From: Pseudoxanthomonas daejeonensis
GTDB lineage: Bacteria > Pseudomonadota > Gammaproteobacteria > Xanthomonadales > Xanthomonadaceae
DNA length: 64,000 bases
Reading direction: 5' to 3'
NCBI RefSeq assembly: GCF_010093205.1
Contig: NZ_PDWN01000001.1
Location: 310,001 to 374,000, forward strand
Shown here: one piece after another, positions 33,561-47,029 of the stretch
How the letters are laid out: each line of letters starts with the position of its first letter
Position numbering within the stretch: position 1 is the first letter of the stretch
Notes under the pieces: generated by a model
What the model saw: only the letters and a program-made list of their open reading frames with translations
Database searches by the model: none
Told to the model about the DNA's origin: nothing
Translations under genes and position numbers: made by a program

Positions 33561-35003
33561 ATGACACTTCCGCACGCTGCCTGGACCTGGCTCATCGAAT
33601 TACCGCGACTGGGCCTGTACCTGGTGCTGGCCTGGCTGCTCTACATGGTGGGATTGAGTGTCTGGATCGTGCTGCAGAAGCGCGAACCGGTCGCCACGCT
33701 GAGCTGGGTGATGTCACTGGCGCTGCTGCCGTACATCGGCTTCCTGATCTACTTCCTGCTGGGGCCGCAGAAGATCACGCGCCAGCGCCTGCGGCGCGGG
33801 CGCTCGCGCTCGGGGCTGGACCAGTTCGCCGGGACGCCTACGGGCGATGATCCATGCCTGGAGCTGGCGCGACTGGGGCAAGCCACGACCGGACTACCGC
33901 CCTCATCGGCGATCACTGCCGACTGGCTGGTCGACGGTCATGCGACTTACGAGGCGCTGCTGCAGGCGATCGCCGCGGCCAGGCACCACGTGCACCTGGA
34001 GTACTACATCTGGAACCCCGACCGCACCGGCCTGCGCCTGCGCGACGCCCTGGTAGCGCGCGCCCGGGCAGGCGTGAGCGTGCGCCTGTTGCTCGATGCC
34101 GTCGGCTCGGGGCGGATGCGCCGGCGCCATCTGCAGCCGCTGCTCGACGCCGGCGCCGAGGTCGGCTGGTTCCATCCGACCCGGTTCCGTCCGTTCACCC
34201 GGCCATGGGTCAACCTGCGCAGCCATCGCAAGATCGTCGTGGTCGATGGTCGACTGGGCTTCATCGGCGGAATCAATGTCACCGACGAGGAGGACGAGGC
34301 GCTGTCTCCTGCGGCCTACCGTGACCTGCACCTGCGGGTGGAAGGCGCGGTGGTGCGCAGCCTGCAACTGGTGTTCGTCGAGGACTGGGTCTACGCGGCC
34401 GGTTGCGAGGCGCGCGCCTTCGGCGCCTCCGAGTACTGGCCCGAGCAGGCCGCCGGCCCGGTCGGGGCACAGGTGCTCGTTTCCGGTCCCGATTCGTCGT
34501 GGGAGGCCATCCACCGGCTGCACGTCGCCGCGATCCACGAGGCACGGCAGCGGGTGTGGCTGGTCACGCCGTACTTCGTCCCGGGCGAGGCAGCGCGCAT
34601 GGCGCTGACCTCGGCGGCGCTGGCCGGCCTGGATACGCGCCTGCTGGTACCCCGTCGAAGCGATTCGCGGCTGGTCACCCTGGCGGCGCGCTCGTACTTC
34701 GACGAGCTGCTTAAGGCCGGTGTGCAGGTCTACGAGTACGGCCCGCGGATGCTGCATACCAAGGCGCTGCTCACCGACGAGGACCTGTGCATCGTCGGTA
34801 GCGCTAACTTCGACCATCGCAGCTTTCGCCTGAATTTCGAGGTCTCGATGCTGTTGCGTGATCGCGACGGTTGCGGGGAGTTGGCCCGGTTGATCGAGAG
34901 CGAGTTCGGCCAGGCCCAGCGGGTACGGCTGGATCGCCCCTTGGGCCTGTGGCGGCACCGGCTGCCGGAAGCATTCGCGCGGCTGCTCTCGCCGCTGCTG
35001 TAG
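33561..35003 (+). CDS. cls: Cardiolipin synthase (phospholipase D family)
   Basis: A 480-aa inner-membrane enzyme that makes cardiolipin from phosphatidylglycerol. Two N-terminal membrane helices ([20 protein letters not shown] and [19 protein letters not shown]) precede two PLD-type HxK(x)4D motifs: [17 protein letters not shown] and [22 protein letters not shown]. Length and layout are those of ClsA-type synthases. The gene shows a -10 box immediately before the ATG and no ribosome site, so it may be translated from a leaderless transcript. Confidence 0.92.
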   Translation: MTLPHAAWTWLIELPRLGLYLVLAWLLYMVGLSVWIVLQKREPVATLSWVMSLALLPYIGFLIYFLLGPQKITRQRLRRGRSRSGLDQFAGTPTGDDPCLELARLGQATTGLPPSSAITADWLVDGHATYEALLQAIAAARHHVHLEYYIWNPDRTGLRLRDALVARARAGVSVRLLLDAVGSGRMRRRHLQPLLDAGAEVGWFHPTRFRPFTRPWVNLRSHRKIVVVDGRLGFIGGINVTDEEDEALSPAAYRDLHLRVEGAVVRSLQLVFVEDWVYAAGCEARAFGASEYWPEQAAGPVGAQVLVSGPDSSWEAIHRLHVAAIHEARQRVWLVTPYFVPGEAARMALTSAALAGLDTRLLVPRRSDSRLVTLAARSYFDELLKAGVQVYEYGPRMLHTKALLTDEDLCIVGSANFDHRSFRLNFEVSMLLRDRDGCGELARLIESEFGQAQRVRLDRPLGLWRHRLPEAFARLLSPLL

Positions 35004-35119
35004 CGGCGACGGGCGGAGGGCGACGGCGGACACGCGGTGGCCGCGGCACCCGTCCAGACGGCATCATGGCGGCGGCTGGTGGCATTCCGTCGCGGGCCAG
35101 CACTTTCGGGAGAGGTGCG

Positions 35120-35395
35120 ATGCATTGGCTCTATCTGCTGCTGGCTTTCGGCGCCCTGCTGCTGGCGATCACCACCGTGCACGACTGGTTGCTGGGGCTG
35201 TTCCTGCTGGCGGCCGTCGGCCTGTTCGTGGCCTGGATACGGGGCTGGTACCTGGACCGGCTTGGAGGGCGGCAACAGGACGAAATGGCGATGATCGATC
35301 CGGTCGAGCTGCGCCGCCTGCGCGAGCTGGCCGAGGCGCGCAAGCGCGAGGCCGCCAGCCCGCAGCCGCAGGACCCGGCACCCCCCGCGGCATGA
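35120..35395 (+). CDS. Small two-helix membrane protein coupled to pdxJ
   Basis: A 91-aa protein with two adjacent hydrophobic helices ([36 protein letters not shown]) and a charged C-terminal tail ([18 protein letters not shown]). I do not recognise a named family. GGGAGAGG precedes the ATG. Its stop overlaps the pdxJ start (ATGA), so the two are translated together. The context gives no functional clue, since pdxJ is a soluble cofactor enzyme. Confidence 0.75.
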   Translation: MHWLYLLLAFGALLLAITTVHDWLLGLFLLAAVGLFVAWIRGWYLDRLGGRQQDEMAMIDPVELRRLRELAEARKREAASPQPQDPAPPAA

Positions 35396-36186
35396 GCGAG
35401 GCCTCCATGGGCACCAGGTTCCCGGGCACACGGCTCAGCGTCAACGTCAACAAGGTCGCCGTGCTGCGCAACTCGCGCGGTGGCCATGAACCGGACGTAC
35501 TGGCTGCCGCGCGCGCCTGCCTGGATGCGGGCGCGCACGGCATCACCGTGCACCCGCGACCGGATCGCCGGCACATCGTGGCCGAAGACCTCGCGCCACT
35601 GGCGTTGCTGACCGCGCAGTTCGGCGTGGAGCTCAACATCGAAGGCAATCCGTTCGCGCCACCGCGGCCCGGTTATCCAGGCCTGCTTGCCCTCTGCGAG
35701 CAGACCCGGCCGGCACAAGTGACCCTGGTGCCCGATGGGGACGGCCAGCTCACCTCGGACCATGGTTTCAGCTTCGAAGGGAACGACGCGCGACTGGCCG
35801 AGCAGATCCATGCCTTCGCTGCACTCGGCTGCCGGGTCAGCCTGTTCGTCGATGCCGGCGTCGCCGGACTGGAACGGGCCGCCGCGCTGGGCGCGCATCG
35901 CATCGAGCTCTATACCGGGCCTTATGCGGAGGCGTTCGCGCAGGGCAATCCTGTGGGGGCGCTGCGTCTATGCGCCGAGACTGCCCGTCGCGCCCAAGCG
36001 CTGGGGCTCGGCGTAAATGCAGGGCACGACCTCTCGCAGGCCAATCTCGCCACGTTCCTGGCCGAAGTACCGGACGTGCTGGAGGTGTCGATCGGTCACG
36101 CGCTGGTCGGCGAGGCTCTGTACCAGGGGCTGGGCGCCACGGTGGACGCCTATCTGGCCATTCTCGGAAGCCAGTCCCACGCCTGA
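35392..36186 (+). CDS. pdxJ: Pyridoxine 5'-phosphate synthase
   Basis: A 264-aa cytoplasmic TIM-barrel enzyme that condenses 1-deoxyxylulose 5-phosphate with 3-amino-2-oxopropyl phosphate in vitamin B6 synthesis. Typical motifs are [17 protein letters not shown] (N-terminal strand and phosphate loop), [35 protein letters not shown] and [12 protein letters not shown]. The start at 35392 overlaps the previous stop; ATG at 35407 is also possible and would remove five residues. A hairpin terminator follows. Confidence 0.95.
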   Translation: MSEASMGTRFPGTRLSVNVNKVAVLRNSRGGHEPDVLAAARACLDAGAHGITVHPRPDRRHIVAEDLAPLALLTAQFGVELNIEGNPFAPPRPGYPGLLALCEQTRPAQVTLVPDGDGQLTSDHGFSFEGNDARLAEQIHAFAALGCRVSLFVDAGVAGLERAAALGAHRIELYTGPYAEAFAQGNPVGALRLCAETARRAQALGLGVNAGHDLSQANLATFLAEVPDVLEVSIGHALVGEALYQGLGATVDAYLAILGSQSHA

Positions 36187-36231
36187 GCGCGATGCCGGGG
36201 GCTGGCATACCGGCACACAGGACACACAAAC

Positions 36232-36260
36232 GAAAACGCCGCCTCGTGGGCGGCGTTTTC
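36232..36260. terminator. Bidirectional terminator between pdxJ and exbD
   Basis: GAAAACGCCGCC pairs with GGCGGCGTTTTC around a 5-nt loop, giving a U-run on both strands (GTTTTC). It lies between convergent transcription units and can serve both. Confidence 0.8.
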
Positions 36261-36313
36261 GATGGCTGCGTCTGCCTGACCGCCGCTGCAGGAGGCGGGG
36301 GCGGACGTCGCCG

Positions 36314-36730
36314 TTACTGCTGCTGCACGAAGTTGATCTTCATCATCTGCGCGTTCTTGGCCGCTGCCAGGACCTTGGCCATGGTCTCGTACTCCGAGTC
36401 CGAGCTGGCATCGATGCGCAGCTCCGGCTGGTTGGTCGGATCACGCTGCACTTCGGTTTCCATCATCTGCTGGAGCGTGGCCACCGCGACGGGGCCGTTG
36501 TTCCAGAAGACCTGGTTGGTCGAATCGATGCGCAGGTCGATCGGCGGCGGCGGCTCGCGAAGCTGCGGCGGCGGGTTGATCACCCGCTGCGGCAGGGCCA
36601 CGTCGATCGGATACGTCATGATCGGCGCGGTCACGATGAAGATGATCAGCAACACCAGCATCACGTCCACCAGGGGCGTGACGTTGATGTCGGCCATCGG
36701 GCCCTTGCCGGAACCGGAACTGAAAGCCAT
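36314..36730 (-). CDS. exbD: ExbD biopolymer transport protein (second copy)
   Basis: A 138-aa inner-membrane protein with one N-terminal helix after [20 protein letters not shown]; the Asp in LVDVML is the proton-path residue. The periplasmic domain follows ([15 protein letters not shown]). It is the last gene of tonB-exbB-exbD-exbD. It is homologous to, but clearly different from, the first ExbD. Xanthomonads commonly carry two ExbD genes here, and in Xanthomonas campestris the second one is needed only for some traits. The complex powers TonB-dependent receptors such as those of the pectin locus. Confidence 0.92.
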   Translation of the reverse strand: MAFSSGSGKGPMADINVTPLVDVMLVLLIIFIVTAPIMTYPIDVALPQRVINPPPQLREPPPPIDLRIDSTNQVFWNNGPVAVATLQQMMETEVQRDPTNQPELRIDASSDSEYETMAKVLAAAKNAQMMKINFVQQQ

Positions 36731-36733
36731 GGC

Positions 36734-37159
36734 TTACTGACCCTTTACTTTGGTTGCGACGAAGCCGATGTCGAGCATGCCCTGCGACTGCGCGATCTTG
36801 GTGATGTCGTTGATCGTGCGCATCTTGGTGGTCTTGTCGCCACGCAGGTTCAGCGGAGGCTGAGGGGTCTGCTGGGCGACGCTCGACAACCGCGACTCGA
36901 GCACTTCGCGGGTGATCGCTTCATCGTTCCAGAACAGCGAACCGTCTTCCTTGACCGACACCGTGATCGGCATGACGCGCTTTTCGGCGTCATCCGGCTT
37001 CTGGGCCAGGTTCGCTTCTGGAAGTTCGATCTTCACCTTATGCGACATCAGCGGCGCGGTGATGATGAAGATGATGAGCAGCACCAACATCACGTCCACG
37101 AGGGGCGTGACGTTGATGTCGGCCATGGGGCCGCCGCTGCTGTCGGAACTGAAGGCCAT
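36734..37159 (-). CDS. exbD: ExbD biopolymer transport protein (first copy)
   Basis: A 141-aa protein with the same N-terminal plan ([20 protein letters not shown]) and the conserved proton-path Asp. The periplasmic domain has KIELPEANLAQKPDDAEKRV and EDGSLFWNDEAITREVLESR, the usual ExbD/TolR fold. It follows exbB by 44 bp and precedes the second exbD by 3 bp, so both ExbDs are made from one transcript. Confidence 0.93.
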   Translation of the reverse strand: MAFSSDSSGGPMADINVTPLVDVMLVLLIIFIITAPLMSHKVKIELPEANLAQKPDDAEKRVMPITVSVKEDGSLFWNDEAITREVLESRLSSVAQQTPQPPLNLRGDKTTKMRTINDITKIAQSQGMLDIGFVATKVKGQ

Positions 37160-37203
37160 GCGGGCTCTCCGTAACTTGCCTGGATCGTTCTTCGGGAAAC
37201 CGC

Positions 37204-37962
37204 TTAGCGCACGCGCGAGCCGGTGGCGAAGAAGTCGTGCAGATCGTGGGCGAACGAATCGAACTTGGCGATCGTGGCGCTGTTGATCTTGCTGAAGAAG
37301 TTGTAGGCGAACACCGCCGGGATGGCGACGAACAGACCGATGGCGGTCATGATCAGCGCTTCACCCACCGGGCCGGCGACGGCGTCGATCGAGGCCGAGC
37401 CGGTCGCACCGATCTTGATCAGCGCGCCGTAGATGCCCCACACGGTGCCCAGCAGGCCCACGAACGGCGCGGTCGCGCCGACGGTTGCGAGCAGGATCAT
37501 GCCCGACTGCAGCCTGGAGCTTTCGCGGGTCACGGCCTGACGCAGGGCGCGATCGACGAACTCCGAACGGGTCAGCGACTCGCCCAGGCCGGCACCGGCA
37601 CCTTCGGCACGCTGGTGGTGGGCGGCAGCCTGCGCGGCATCCAGCGCGATCTTGGAGAACGGCTCGCTACGCGGCTGCTCTTCCATCACGCGGATGGCTT
37701 CCTGGGCATTCGGAGCATCCCAGAACGCATTGACGACGCGGTCGGCATACGACTTCAGGCGGGTGTTCTTGATGGCGTTGAAGATCGTCCAGTACCACGA
37801 CGCAGCCGACATCAGGACCAGGGTGATCAGCACGATCCAGGAGACGGCGAACTCGCCCGGATTGGCGACCATCTCGGACAGAAGGTGGTCGAAGCCCATC
37901 TGCGTGAGGGCGGTGGCGCTGTTGCCCCCGGCGGCGGCGGCGATGAAGAGTTCCTGCAGCAT
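37204..37962 (-). CDS. exbB: ExbB proton-channel protein (MotA/TolQ/ExbB family)
   Basis: A 252-aa inner-membrane protein with three hydrophobic segments (WIVLITLVLMSAASWYWTIF; GMILLATVGATAPFVGLLG; EALIMTAIGLFVAIPAVFAY). It carries the family signature VGATAPFVGLLGTVWGIYGAL. With ExbD it forms the proton-driven motor that energises TonB. It lies between tonB (93-bp gap) and exbD. Confidence 0.94.
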   Translation of the reverse strand: MLQELFIAAAAGGNSATALTQMGFDHLLSEMVANPGEFAVSWIVLITLVLMSAASWYWTIFNAIKNTRLKSYADRVVNAFWDAPNAQEAIRVMEEQPRSEPFSKIALDAAQAAAHHQRAEGAGAGLGESLTRSEFVDRALRQAVTRESSRLQSGMILLATVGATAPFVGLLGTVWGIYGALIKIGATGSASIDAVAGPVGEALIMTAIGLFVAIPAVFAYNFFSKINSATIAKFDSFAHDLHDFFATGSRVR

Positions 37963-38055
37963 GACGCTTACCTTTGGTTTGATTGGGGATAGAGAAGAGA
38001 GCGGAAACGCTAGGCCCGGTTTTCATCACGGGAACCCCGTGACGGGGTGCGGACG

Positions 38056-38727
<672 letters not shown>

Positions 38728-38872
38728 GCGCCTAGTAACTCAGGTGTGGGGCCGGGCCGCGGGTGGAAGATATCCACCAGGACCCAGGTTCTCGCGGGTG
38801 ACACCGCATGAACCGCCAAGCATATACCAATCCCGCGCCCCTGTGCCTAGGGCGCGGCGCTTTTCCGAAATG

Positions 38873-40048
38873 TTACTTCAAGTTGATGATTTGCTTGGCC
38901 TTAGCCTGGTTTTTCACGCCCTTGGACAGCGCCTGCTGTGCGGCCTGCTTGGCTTCGGCGAGGCGTCCCTCTTCCTGCGAAAGCACGATCGCCAGGTTGA
39001 GGTAGGTTTCCCCGTCCTTGGACAGCGGCGCGGCCTTCTTCCAGCTGTCGATCGCCTGCGGGATCTGGTCGCTGTAATAGTAGGACTGGGCCAGGGCCAG
39101 GTAGGTCTGGTGGTCGGGCTTGAGCGCACCCTTCTGCAGGCCTTCGTTGATCACGGAGATCACGTCCTTCTCGTGGCCATCCATGTTCGCGTAGGTCACG
39201 TAGAGCTGGCGGTACTCGCGCTCGTCGGTCAGCTGGCCGGAGGCGCGCAGCTTCTCGAGCACGGCAGCCGCCTTGTCCATCTGGTCGGCCTGGGCGTACA
39301 CCGATGCCAGGTTCATCTGCGCCTTCTTGTCGGTCGCGTTCTTCGCGGCCAACTTCTCGGCCAGCGTGACCGCCTCACCCGTCAGGTTGGCTTCGGCATA
39401 GGACGCCATCAGCAGCTGCACCCAGCTGTCCTTCGGCTCAGGGGTGGATTCGACCGCCTGCTTCAACGGCGCGATCGCTTCCTGGTAGCGCTCGGTCTGG
39501 TACAGCGCCTGGCCCTTGAGCACCAGGTCATCGGGCTTGGTCGACTTGGTTTCCGCCAAGTACTTGTCCAGCGTGGCCAGCCCGGGCTGGTATTCGTCGT
39601 CGGCCAGCTGCAACTGGGCGAGCATCAGCATCGACTGGTAATGGCCGTTGTTGTCCAGGCCATCGAACTGCAGCACCTGCTGCAGGTAGGCCTTCGCGGC
39701 CGCAAGGTCATCGAGGTTGTACGCGGCCTGCGCGGCCAGCTGCGCGGACACAGCCTTGTCGTAGTTGTTCGCGCCTTCCTGGACCAGGAGCTCGTCGGCC
39801 AGTACGCGGGTCTGGGCGAAGTCTTCCTTGTTGTAAACGTCGATCAGCTTCTGCAGCTTCTTGCCGGCCTTGCTGGAGGGCTTGGTCGAGGGCTCCTGGC
39901 GCGTGGCGTTCGGGTACAGGACTTCAGCCTTGTCGGCCTTCTTCGAACGCGCGGAGGTCGGCGCCGCGGACACATCGGCTACCACCATGCCACCGAGCGC
40001 GGCGGCGATGAGGATCGACAGGACGGCTTGCTTGCTGCGGAACTTCAT
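38873..40048 (-). CDS. Exported TPR-repeat protein
   Basis: A 391-aa protein with a signal peptide (AVLSILIAAALGGMVVADVSA) and a run of tetratricopeptide helices over most of its length (for example LVLKGQALYQTERYQEAIAPL and LALAQSYYYSDQIPQAIDSW). The segments repeat about every 34-40 residues. TPR proteins mediate protein contacts, and the partner is unknown here. Its place upstream of tonB and downstream of an M48 peptidase may point to envelope maintenance or to TonB-system support, but this is only positional. GAGGTGA precedes the ATG. Confidence 0.85.
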   Translation of the reverse strand: MKFRSKQAVLSILIAAALGGMVVADVSAAPTSARSKKADKAEVLYPNATRQEPSTKPSSKAGKKLQKLIDVYNKEDFAQTRVLADELLVQEGANNYDKAVSAQLAAQAAYNLDDLAAAKAYLQQVLQFDGLDNNGHYQSMLMLAQLQLADDEYQPGLATLDKYLAETKSTKPDDLVLKGQALYQTERYQEAIAPLKQAVESTPEPKDSWVQLLMASYAEANLTGEAVTLAEKLAAKNATDKKAQMNLASVYAQADQMDKAAAVLEKLRASGQLTDEREYRQLYVTYANMDGHEKDVISVINEGLQKGALKPDHQTYLALAQSYYYSDQIPQAIDSWKKAAPLSKDGETYLNLAIVLSQEEGRLAEAKQAAQQALSKGVKNQAKAKQIINLK

Positions 40049-40159
40049 TGGATCACCTCGTACGGGCCACCGCCGGCGGGCGGAGCGGGAACCGGGTCGG
40101 CAACGCTACCAGAACCGGGTTTTTTTCGGAATGCCACAAAACGTGCATTGCGCATGCAG

Positions 40160-40993
40160 TCAGGGACCGCACCGGGGCGTATGGCCAGCCTGTCGCGCCG
40201 CCAGATAAACCGGCTGCAACGATGGGGCCCTCGCTTCCAGGGAACGGATCCTGTTCTGCGGATCGGGATGGGTCGAAAGCCATTCGGGCGAGCGGCCGGC
40301 AGAAGCGGCGATCATGTTTTCCCAGAGATCGGCGGCCTGCGCAGGATCGAATCCCGCCTGGGCCATCAAACGCTGTCCGATCTCGTCCGCTTCGCCCTCC
40401 TGGGTCCGGGAGAACGGAAGCAGCACCCCCACCTGTGCGGCCATGCCGCCACCCTGGGTGACCAGGTCCGAACCGGTCTGGCCGTAACGGGTTCCGGCGA
40501 GCGCGCCGAGCACCGCCAGTCCCGTCGACGTCGCGCTTTGCCGGGAAACACGCTCGTTGGTGTGACGGGCGTAGACATGGCCGATCTCGTGGCCGATCAC
40601 TGCAGCCAGCTGGTCCTGGTTCTTGGCCACCTTGAACATGCCGGTGTTGACTCCGACCTTGCCACCGGGCAAGGCGAAGGCGTTCGGAGAGTCGTCGACG
40701 AACACGGCAGTTTCCCACGGCAGGCTGCGCCACTCCGGCGGCAATTGCTGGACGAGGGCGTTGACTACGCACTGCACGTACGCGTTCTGCTGGCCCCCGG
40801 TCTGGGTCTTCTGCTTGGACTTCATCTCGTTGAACGCCTGCGCGCCCATCTGGTTGAGCTCGCCGTCCGAGTACGCCATGTACTGCGTGCGCCCGGTGGG
40901 CGACGTCGTGGTTGCGCAGGCCGCCAATGCGGCCGCCATCGCAAATACCAGCCCTGTCCGCTTCCAGCCCATAAACCGTTCCGCCCTGTTCAT
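40160..40993 (-). CDS. M48-family metallopeptidase lipoprotein (LoiP/BepA-like)
   Basis: A 277-aa lipoprotein with lipobox LAAC (Cys26) and the zinc-protease motif HEIGH at 135-139; the third ligand Glu lies in TQEGEADEIG. The length and absence of TPRs fit the short LoiP/YggG-type envelope peptidases that take part in outer-membrane protein quality control. Residue +2 after the Cys is Ala, which predicts an outer-membrane anchor. An alternative start is the ATG at 40972, still giving the lipobox. It is upstream of the TPR gene on the same strand. Confidence 0.87.
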   Translation of the reverse strand: MNRAERFMGWKRTGLVFAMAAALAACATTTSPTGRTQYMAYSDGELNQMGAQAFNEMKSKQKTQTGGQQNAYVQCVVNALVQQLPPEWRSLPWETAVFVDDSPNAFALPGGKVGVNTGMFKVAKNQDQLAAVIGHEIGHVYARHTNERVSRQSATSTGLAVLGALAGTRYGQTGSDLVTQGGGMAAQVGVLLPFSRTQEGEADEIGQRLMAQAGFDPAQAADLWENMIAASAGRSPEWLSTHPDPQNRIRSLEARAPSLQPVYLAARQAGHTPRCGP

Positions 40994-41043
40994 CTGTTGG
41001 CAGTGTCCTCGCTGCGGTCTTAACTTTTCGTCAAGCGCGGGGC

Positions 41044-44401
<3,358 letters not shown>

Positions 44402-44445
44402 TTATACCCCAGCAGGAGACCGCGCCCCGCCCCCTCACTTCGGGA

Positions 44446-45540
44446 TCAGCCTGTGATTCGACCCTGTTCCACGTGGAACACCCGAGCCTCGACGCGGTCA
44501 CTACCGAGGACGCTCGGCAGCTCGGTCGCGCTCACGAACAGTTGCAGGCCCGCTTGACCCTGCAGAAACCGGAACACGCGCTGCTGGTGCTCCCTGTCCA
44601 GTTCGGAGGGGAGATCATCCAGCGCGATGACCGGCCAGTGCCCCCGGCGCTCGCGGTAGTCGCTGGCCTGGGCCAGTAGCGCTGCCAATGCCGCCAGTTT
44701 GGTCTGGCCGCGCGACAACGCTTCCCTGCCGGGCAAGCTGGCGAAGCGCAGGCTCCAGTCGGCGCGGTGGGGCCCCACGCCGGTATAGCCGGCCAAGCGG
44801 TCCCGCTCACGCCCCAACAGCAGCGCATCCGGCAGCGACAGCTCCTGTCGTCGCCAGCCGGGCTGGAAATCCAGGCCAGCCAGAGGCAATCCCGGGGTGA
44901 GGGAGGCACCTACCTCCATTACCCGCGGCGCGAGCTCGGCGAGGTAGCGTTCCCTGTAGGTCGTCAGCGCCTCTCCAGCCTCCCCCAGCTCATGGTCCCA
45001 GGCATCCAGCTGGCTCGACGCACCATGGGCCTTGAGGAGCGCGTTGCGCTGCTTCAGGGCGCGCGCATAGCGACGCCAGAGCGGCAGGAAGTCCTGTTCC
45101 ACGTGGAACAGGCCCCAATCCATGAACCGTCGCCGGTTCTCCGCTCCTCCGGCAATCAGCGCATGACTGCCGGGCTCGAAAGTCACCACCGCCAGCGCTG
45201 CGCACAACTGGCCCAGGTGGCCAACTTCCCGACCGTCCAACCGGCCCGACCAGTCCTGGCCGCCGTGGCGAAGGCCTGCTCGCCGCAACACCGTGCCAGC
45301 GCCAACAGCCCCCTCTTCCCACTCGACGAATACTTCCAGAGCGGCCGCGTGCTCCCGGATCAGGCCATCACGTACCCGACCCCGGAAACTGCGGCCGTAG
45401 GCCATGAGGTGCAGCGCTTCAAGCACGCTGGTCTTGCCAGCGCCATTGGCGCCAGTCAGCAGGTTCAACCCGGCCGAGGGCAGCAGCTCGGCTTCGTCGA
45501 AACGCCGCACGTCCCGCAATGTCAGCCGTGTCACCCGCAC
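44446..45540 (-). CDS. recF: DNA replication/repair ATPase RecF
   Basis: A 364-aa SMC-like ATPase that loads RecA at gaps. Walker A is TGANGAGKTSVLEALHLMAYG; the signature motif is LSRGQTKLAALAALL, and Walker B is VIALDDLPSELDREH. The start is taken as GTG at 45540 (VRVTRLTLRDVRRF), which matches RecF N-termini; the frame upstream is not RecF-like. GGGGG precedes it. It lies 82 bp after dnaN on the same strand. Confidence 0.95.
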   Translation of the reverse strand: MRVTRLTLRDVRRFDEAELLPSAGLNLLTGANGAGKTSVLEALHLMAYGRSFRGRVRDGLIREHAAALEVFVEWEEGAVGAGTVLRRAGLRHGGQDWSGRLDGREVGHLGQLCAALAVVTFEPGSHALIAGGAENRRRFMDWGLFHVEQDFLPLWRRYARALKQRNALLKAHGASSQLDAWDHELGEAGEALTTYRERYLAELAPRVMEVGASLTPGLPLAGLDFQPGWRRQELSLPDALLLGRERDRLAGYTGVGPHRADWSLRFASLPGREALSRGQTKLAALAALLAQASDYRERRGHWPVIALDDLPSELDREHQQRVFRFLQGQAGLQLFVSATELPSVLGSDRVEARVFHVEQGRITG

Positions 45541-45622
45541 GGATGGGCCCCCAAAGCACAACACCCGGCCGAAGCCGGGCGTTGCGAAGGTTCCACGTGG
45601 AACACCGGGGTCGCCGTTTGCG

Positions 45623-46723
45623 TCACAGCCGCAGCGGCATGACCACGTGACGGCACTTGGCGCTGCTGGCTTCACGAACCAGTGCCGACGAGTTGGCGTC
45701 CCGCAACGCGATCACGACATGTTCGTCGCGCAGGGCACCCAGCGCGTCGAGCAGGTAGTTGACGTTGAACCCGATCGCCAGGTTGTCGACCTTGGTGTCA
45801 GCCTCGATCTCTTCCTGCGCCTCTTCCTGCTCGGGATTATGGGCGCTGATCTTCAGCTGGCCGGGGGAGATCTCCACCCGCACGCCACGGTACTTCTCGT
45901 TCGAGAGGATCGCGGCGCGTTGCAGGGCCGCACGCAGGACCTCGCGATCCACCTTGGCCTCCTTCTCCGCACCGATCGGGATCACCGCCTCGTAGTCGGG
46001 GAAACGGCCATCGATCAGTTTGGAGGTGAACGTCACATCGTCGCGCTTGACCCGGACGTGGCTACGCCCCAGCTCCAGCTCCAAGGCCCGGTCGACGCCT
46101 TCGAGCAGGCGTTGCAGTTCGGTCACGCCCTTGCGCGGCACGATGATCTGGCGCTTGGTGGCCACCGTCTGCTCGAGCGGTGCTTCGCACAACGCCAGGC
46201 GATGGCCGTCGGTAGCCACGCAACGCAGGGTCTGGTCGCGCAGGTCGAACAGCAGGCCGTTGAGGTAATAGCGGACATCCTGCTGGGCCATGGCGAACGC
46301 CGTGCGCTCGATCAGTTCCTTGAGGCCCGCTTCGGGAACGCTGATCCGCTCGGTGGCTTCGACTTCGTCCACCGAGGGGAAATCGTTGGCGGGCAGGGTC
46401 GCCAGGGTGAACCGGCTGCGGCCGGCCTGGACACTGACCTTGTCCCCGTTCTGGCTGACCGTTACCCGGCTGCCGTCGGGCAAGGCACGCACGATCTCGA
46501 ACAGCTTGCGCGCGGGGATGGTGGTTTCACCGTCCTGCGCATCCTCGACTGCCGCACGGGCGACCATTTCCACTTCCAGGTCGGTACCGGTCAGCGAGAG
46601 CTGTCCGTTCTGCACCTGCACCAGGAAGTTGGCCAGAACCGGCAATGTCTGCCGCCGTTCAACCACGTTGACGACCTGGGCCAAGGGCTTGAGAAAGGCC
46701 TCTCGTTGCAGAGTGAAACGCAT
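45623..46723 (-). CDS. dnaN: DNA polymerase III beta subunit (sliding clamp)
   Basis: A 366-aa clamp with the N-terminus MRFTLQREAFLKPLAQVVNVVERRQTLPVL and three structurally repeated domains. The C-terminal sequence CRHVVMPLRL is the conserved clamp ending. Length is normal. The gene is separated from dnaA by the AT-rich probable origin. It precedes recF and gyrB. Confidence 0.97.
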   Translation of the reverse strand: MRFTLQREAFLKPLAQVVNVVERRQTLPVLANFLVQVQNGQLSLTGTDLEVEMVARAAVEDAQDGETTIPARKLFEIVRALPDGSRVTVSQNGDKVSVQAGRSRFTLATLPANDFPSVDEVEATERISVPEAGLKELIERTAFAMAQQDVRYYLNGLLFDLRDQTLRCVATDGHRLALCEAPLEQTVATKRQIIVPRKGVTELQRLLEGVDRALELELGRSHVRVKRDDVTFTSKLIDGRFPDYEAVIPIGAEKEAKVDREVLRAALQRAAILSNEKYRGVRVEISPGQLKISAHNPEQEEAQEEIEADTKVDNLAIGFNVNYLLDALGALRDEHVVIALRDANSSALVREASSAKCRHVVMPLRL

Positions 46724-47029
46724 GGGAGTCCGTGCCTCTACGCTTTAAAGGAATGTGGAATAAATCTAAATGTGGTGGTGCTGGAGTAGCCCTAAATCTG
46801 TGGAAAACTACTTTAAACTATTGAAATGTATCTAATTTCTGTGAGCGCAAAGCCTGCGTAAAAGACCTAGTCGGGGATCAGGACAAGCTGTGGATGGATT
46901 TGACCACTCGGATCTGTCCCCGGCTTATCCCCAGATCATCCCCGGGTTCTACCCAGAGAATTTACCGCACCTGCCCGGTCGACCGCTGCGTTCGTTGATC
47001 GCGCCGCCCCCGGGGTCCGGCGAGCGGAC
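46724..47029. other. oriC: Probable chromosomal replication origin (oriC), dnaA-dnaN intergenic
   Basis: This is a 306-bp gap between dnaA and dnaN. Positions ~46741-46862 are strikingly AT-rich for this genome (for example CTACTTTAAACTATTGAAAT), fitting a DNA-unwinding element. DnaA-box-like sites are TGTGGAAAA (46799-46807, one mismatch to TGTGGATAA), TTATCCCCA (46925-46933, one mismatch to TTATCCACA), and weaker TGTGGAATAA (46755) and TGTGGATGG (46889). Location and composition support oriC; the boxes are imperfect, and further good boxes lie on the other side of dnaA. Confidence 0.75.
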
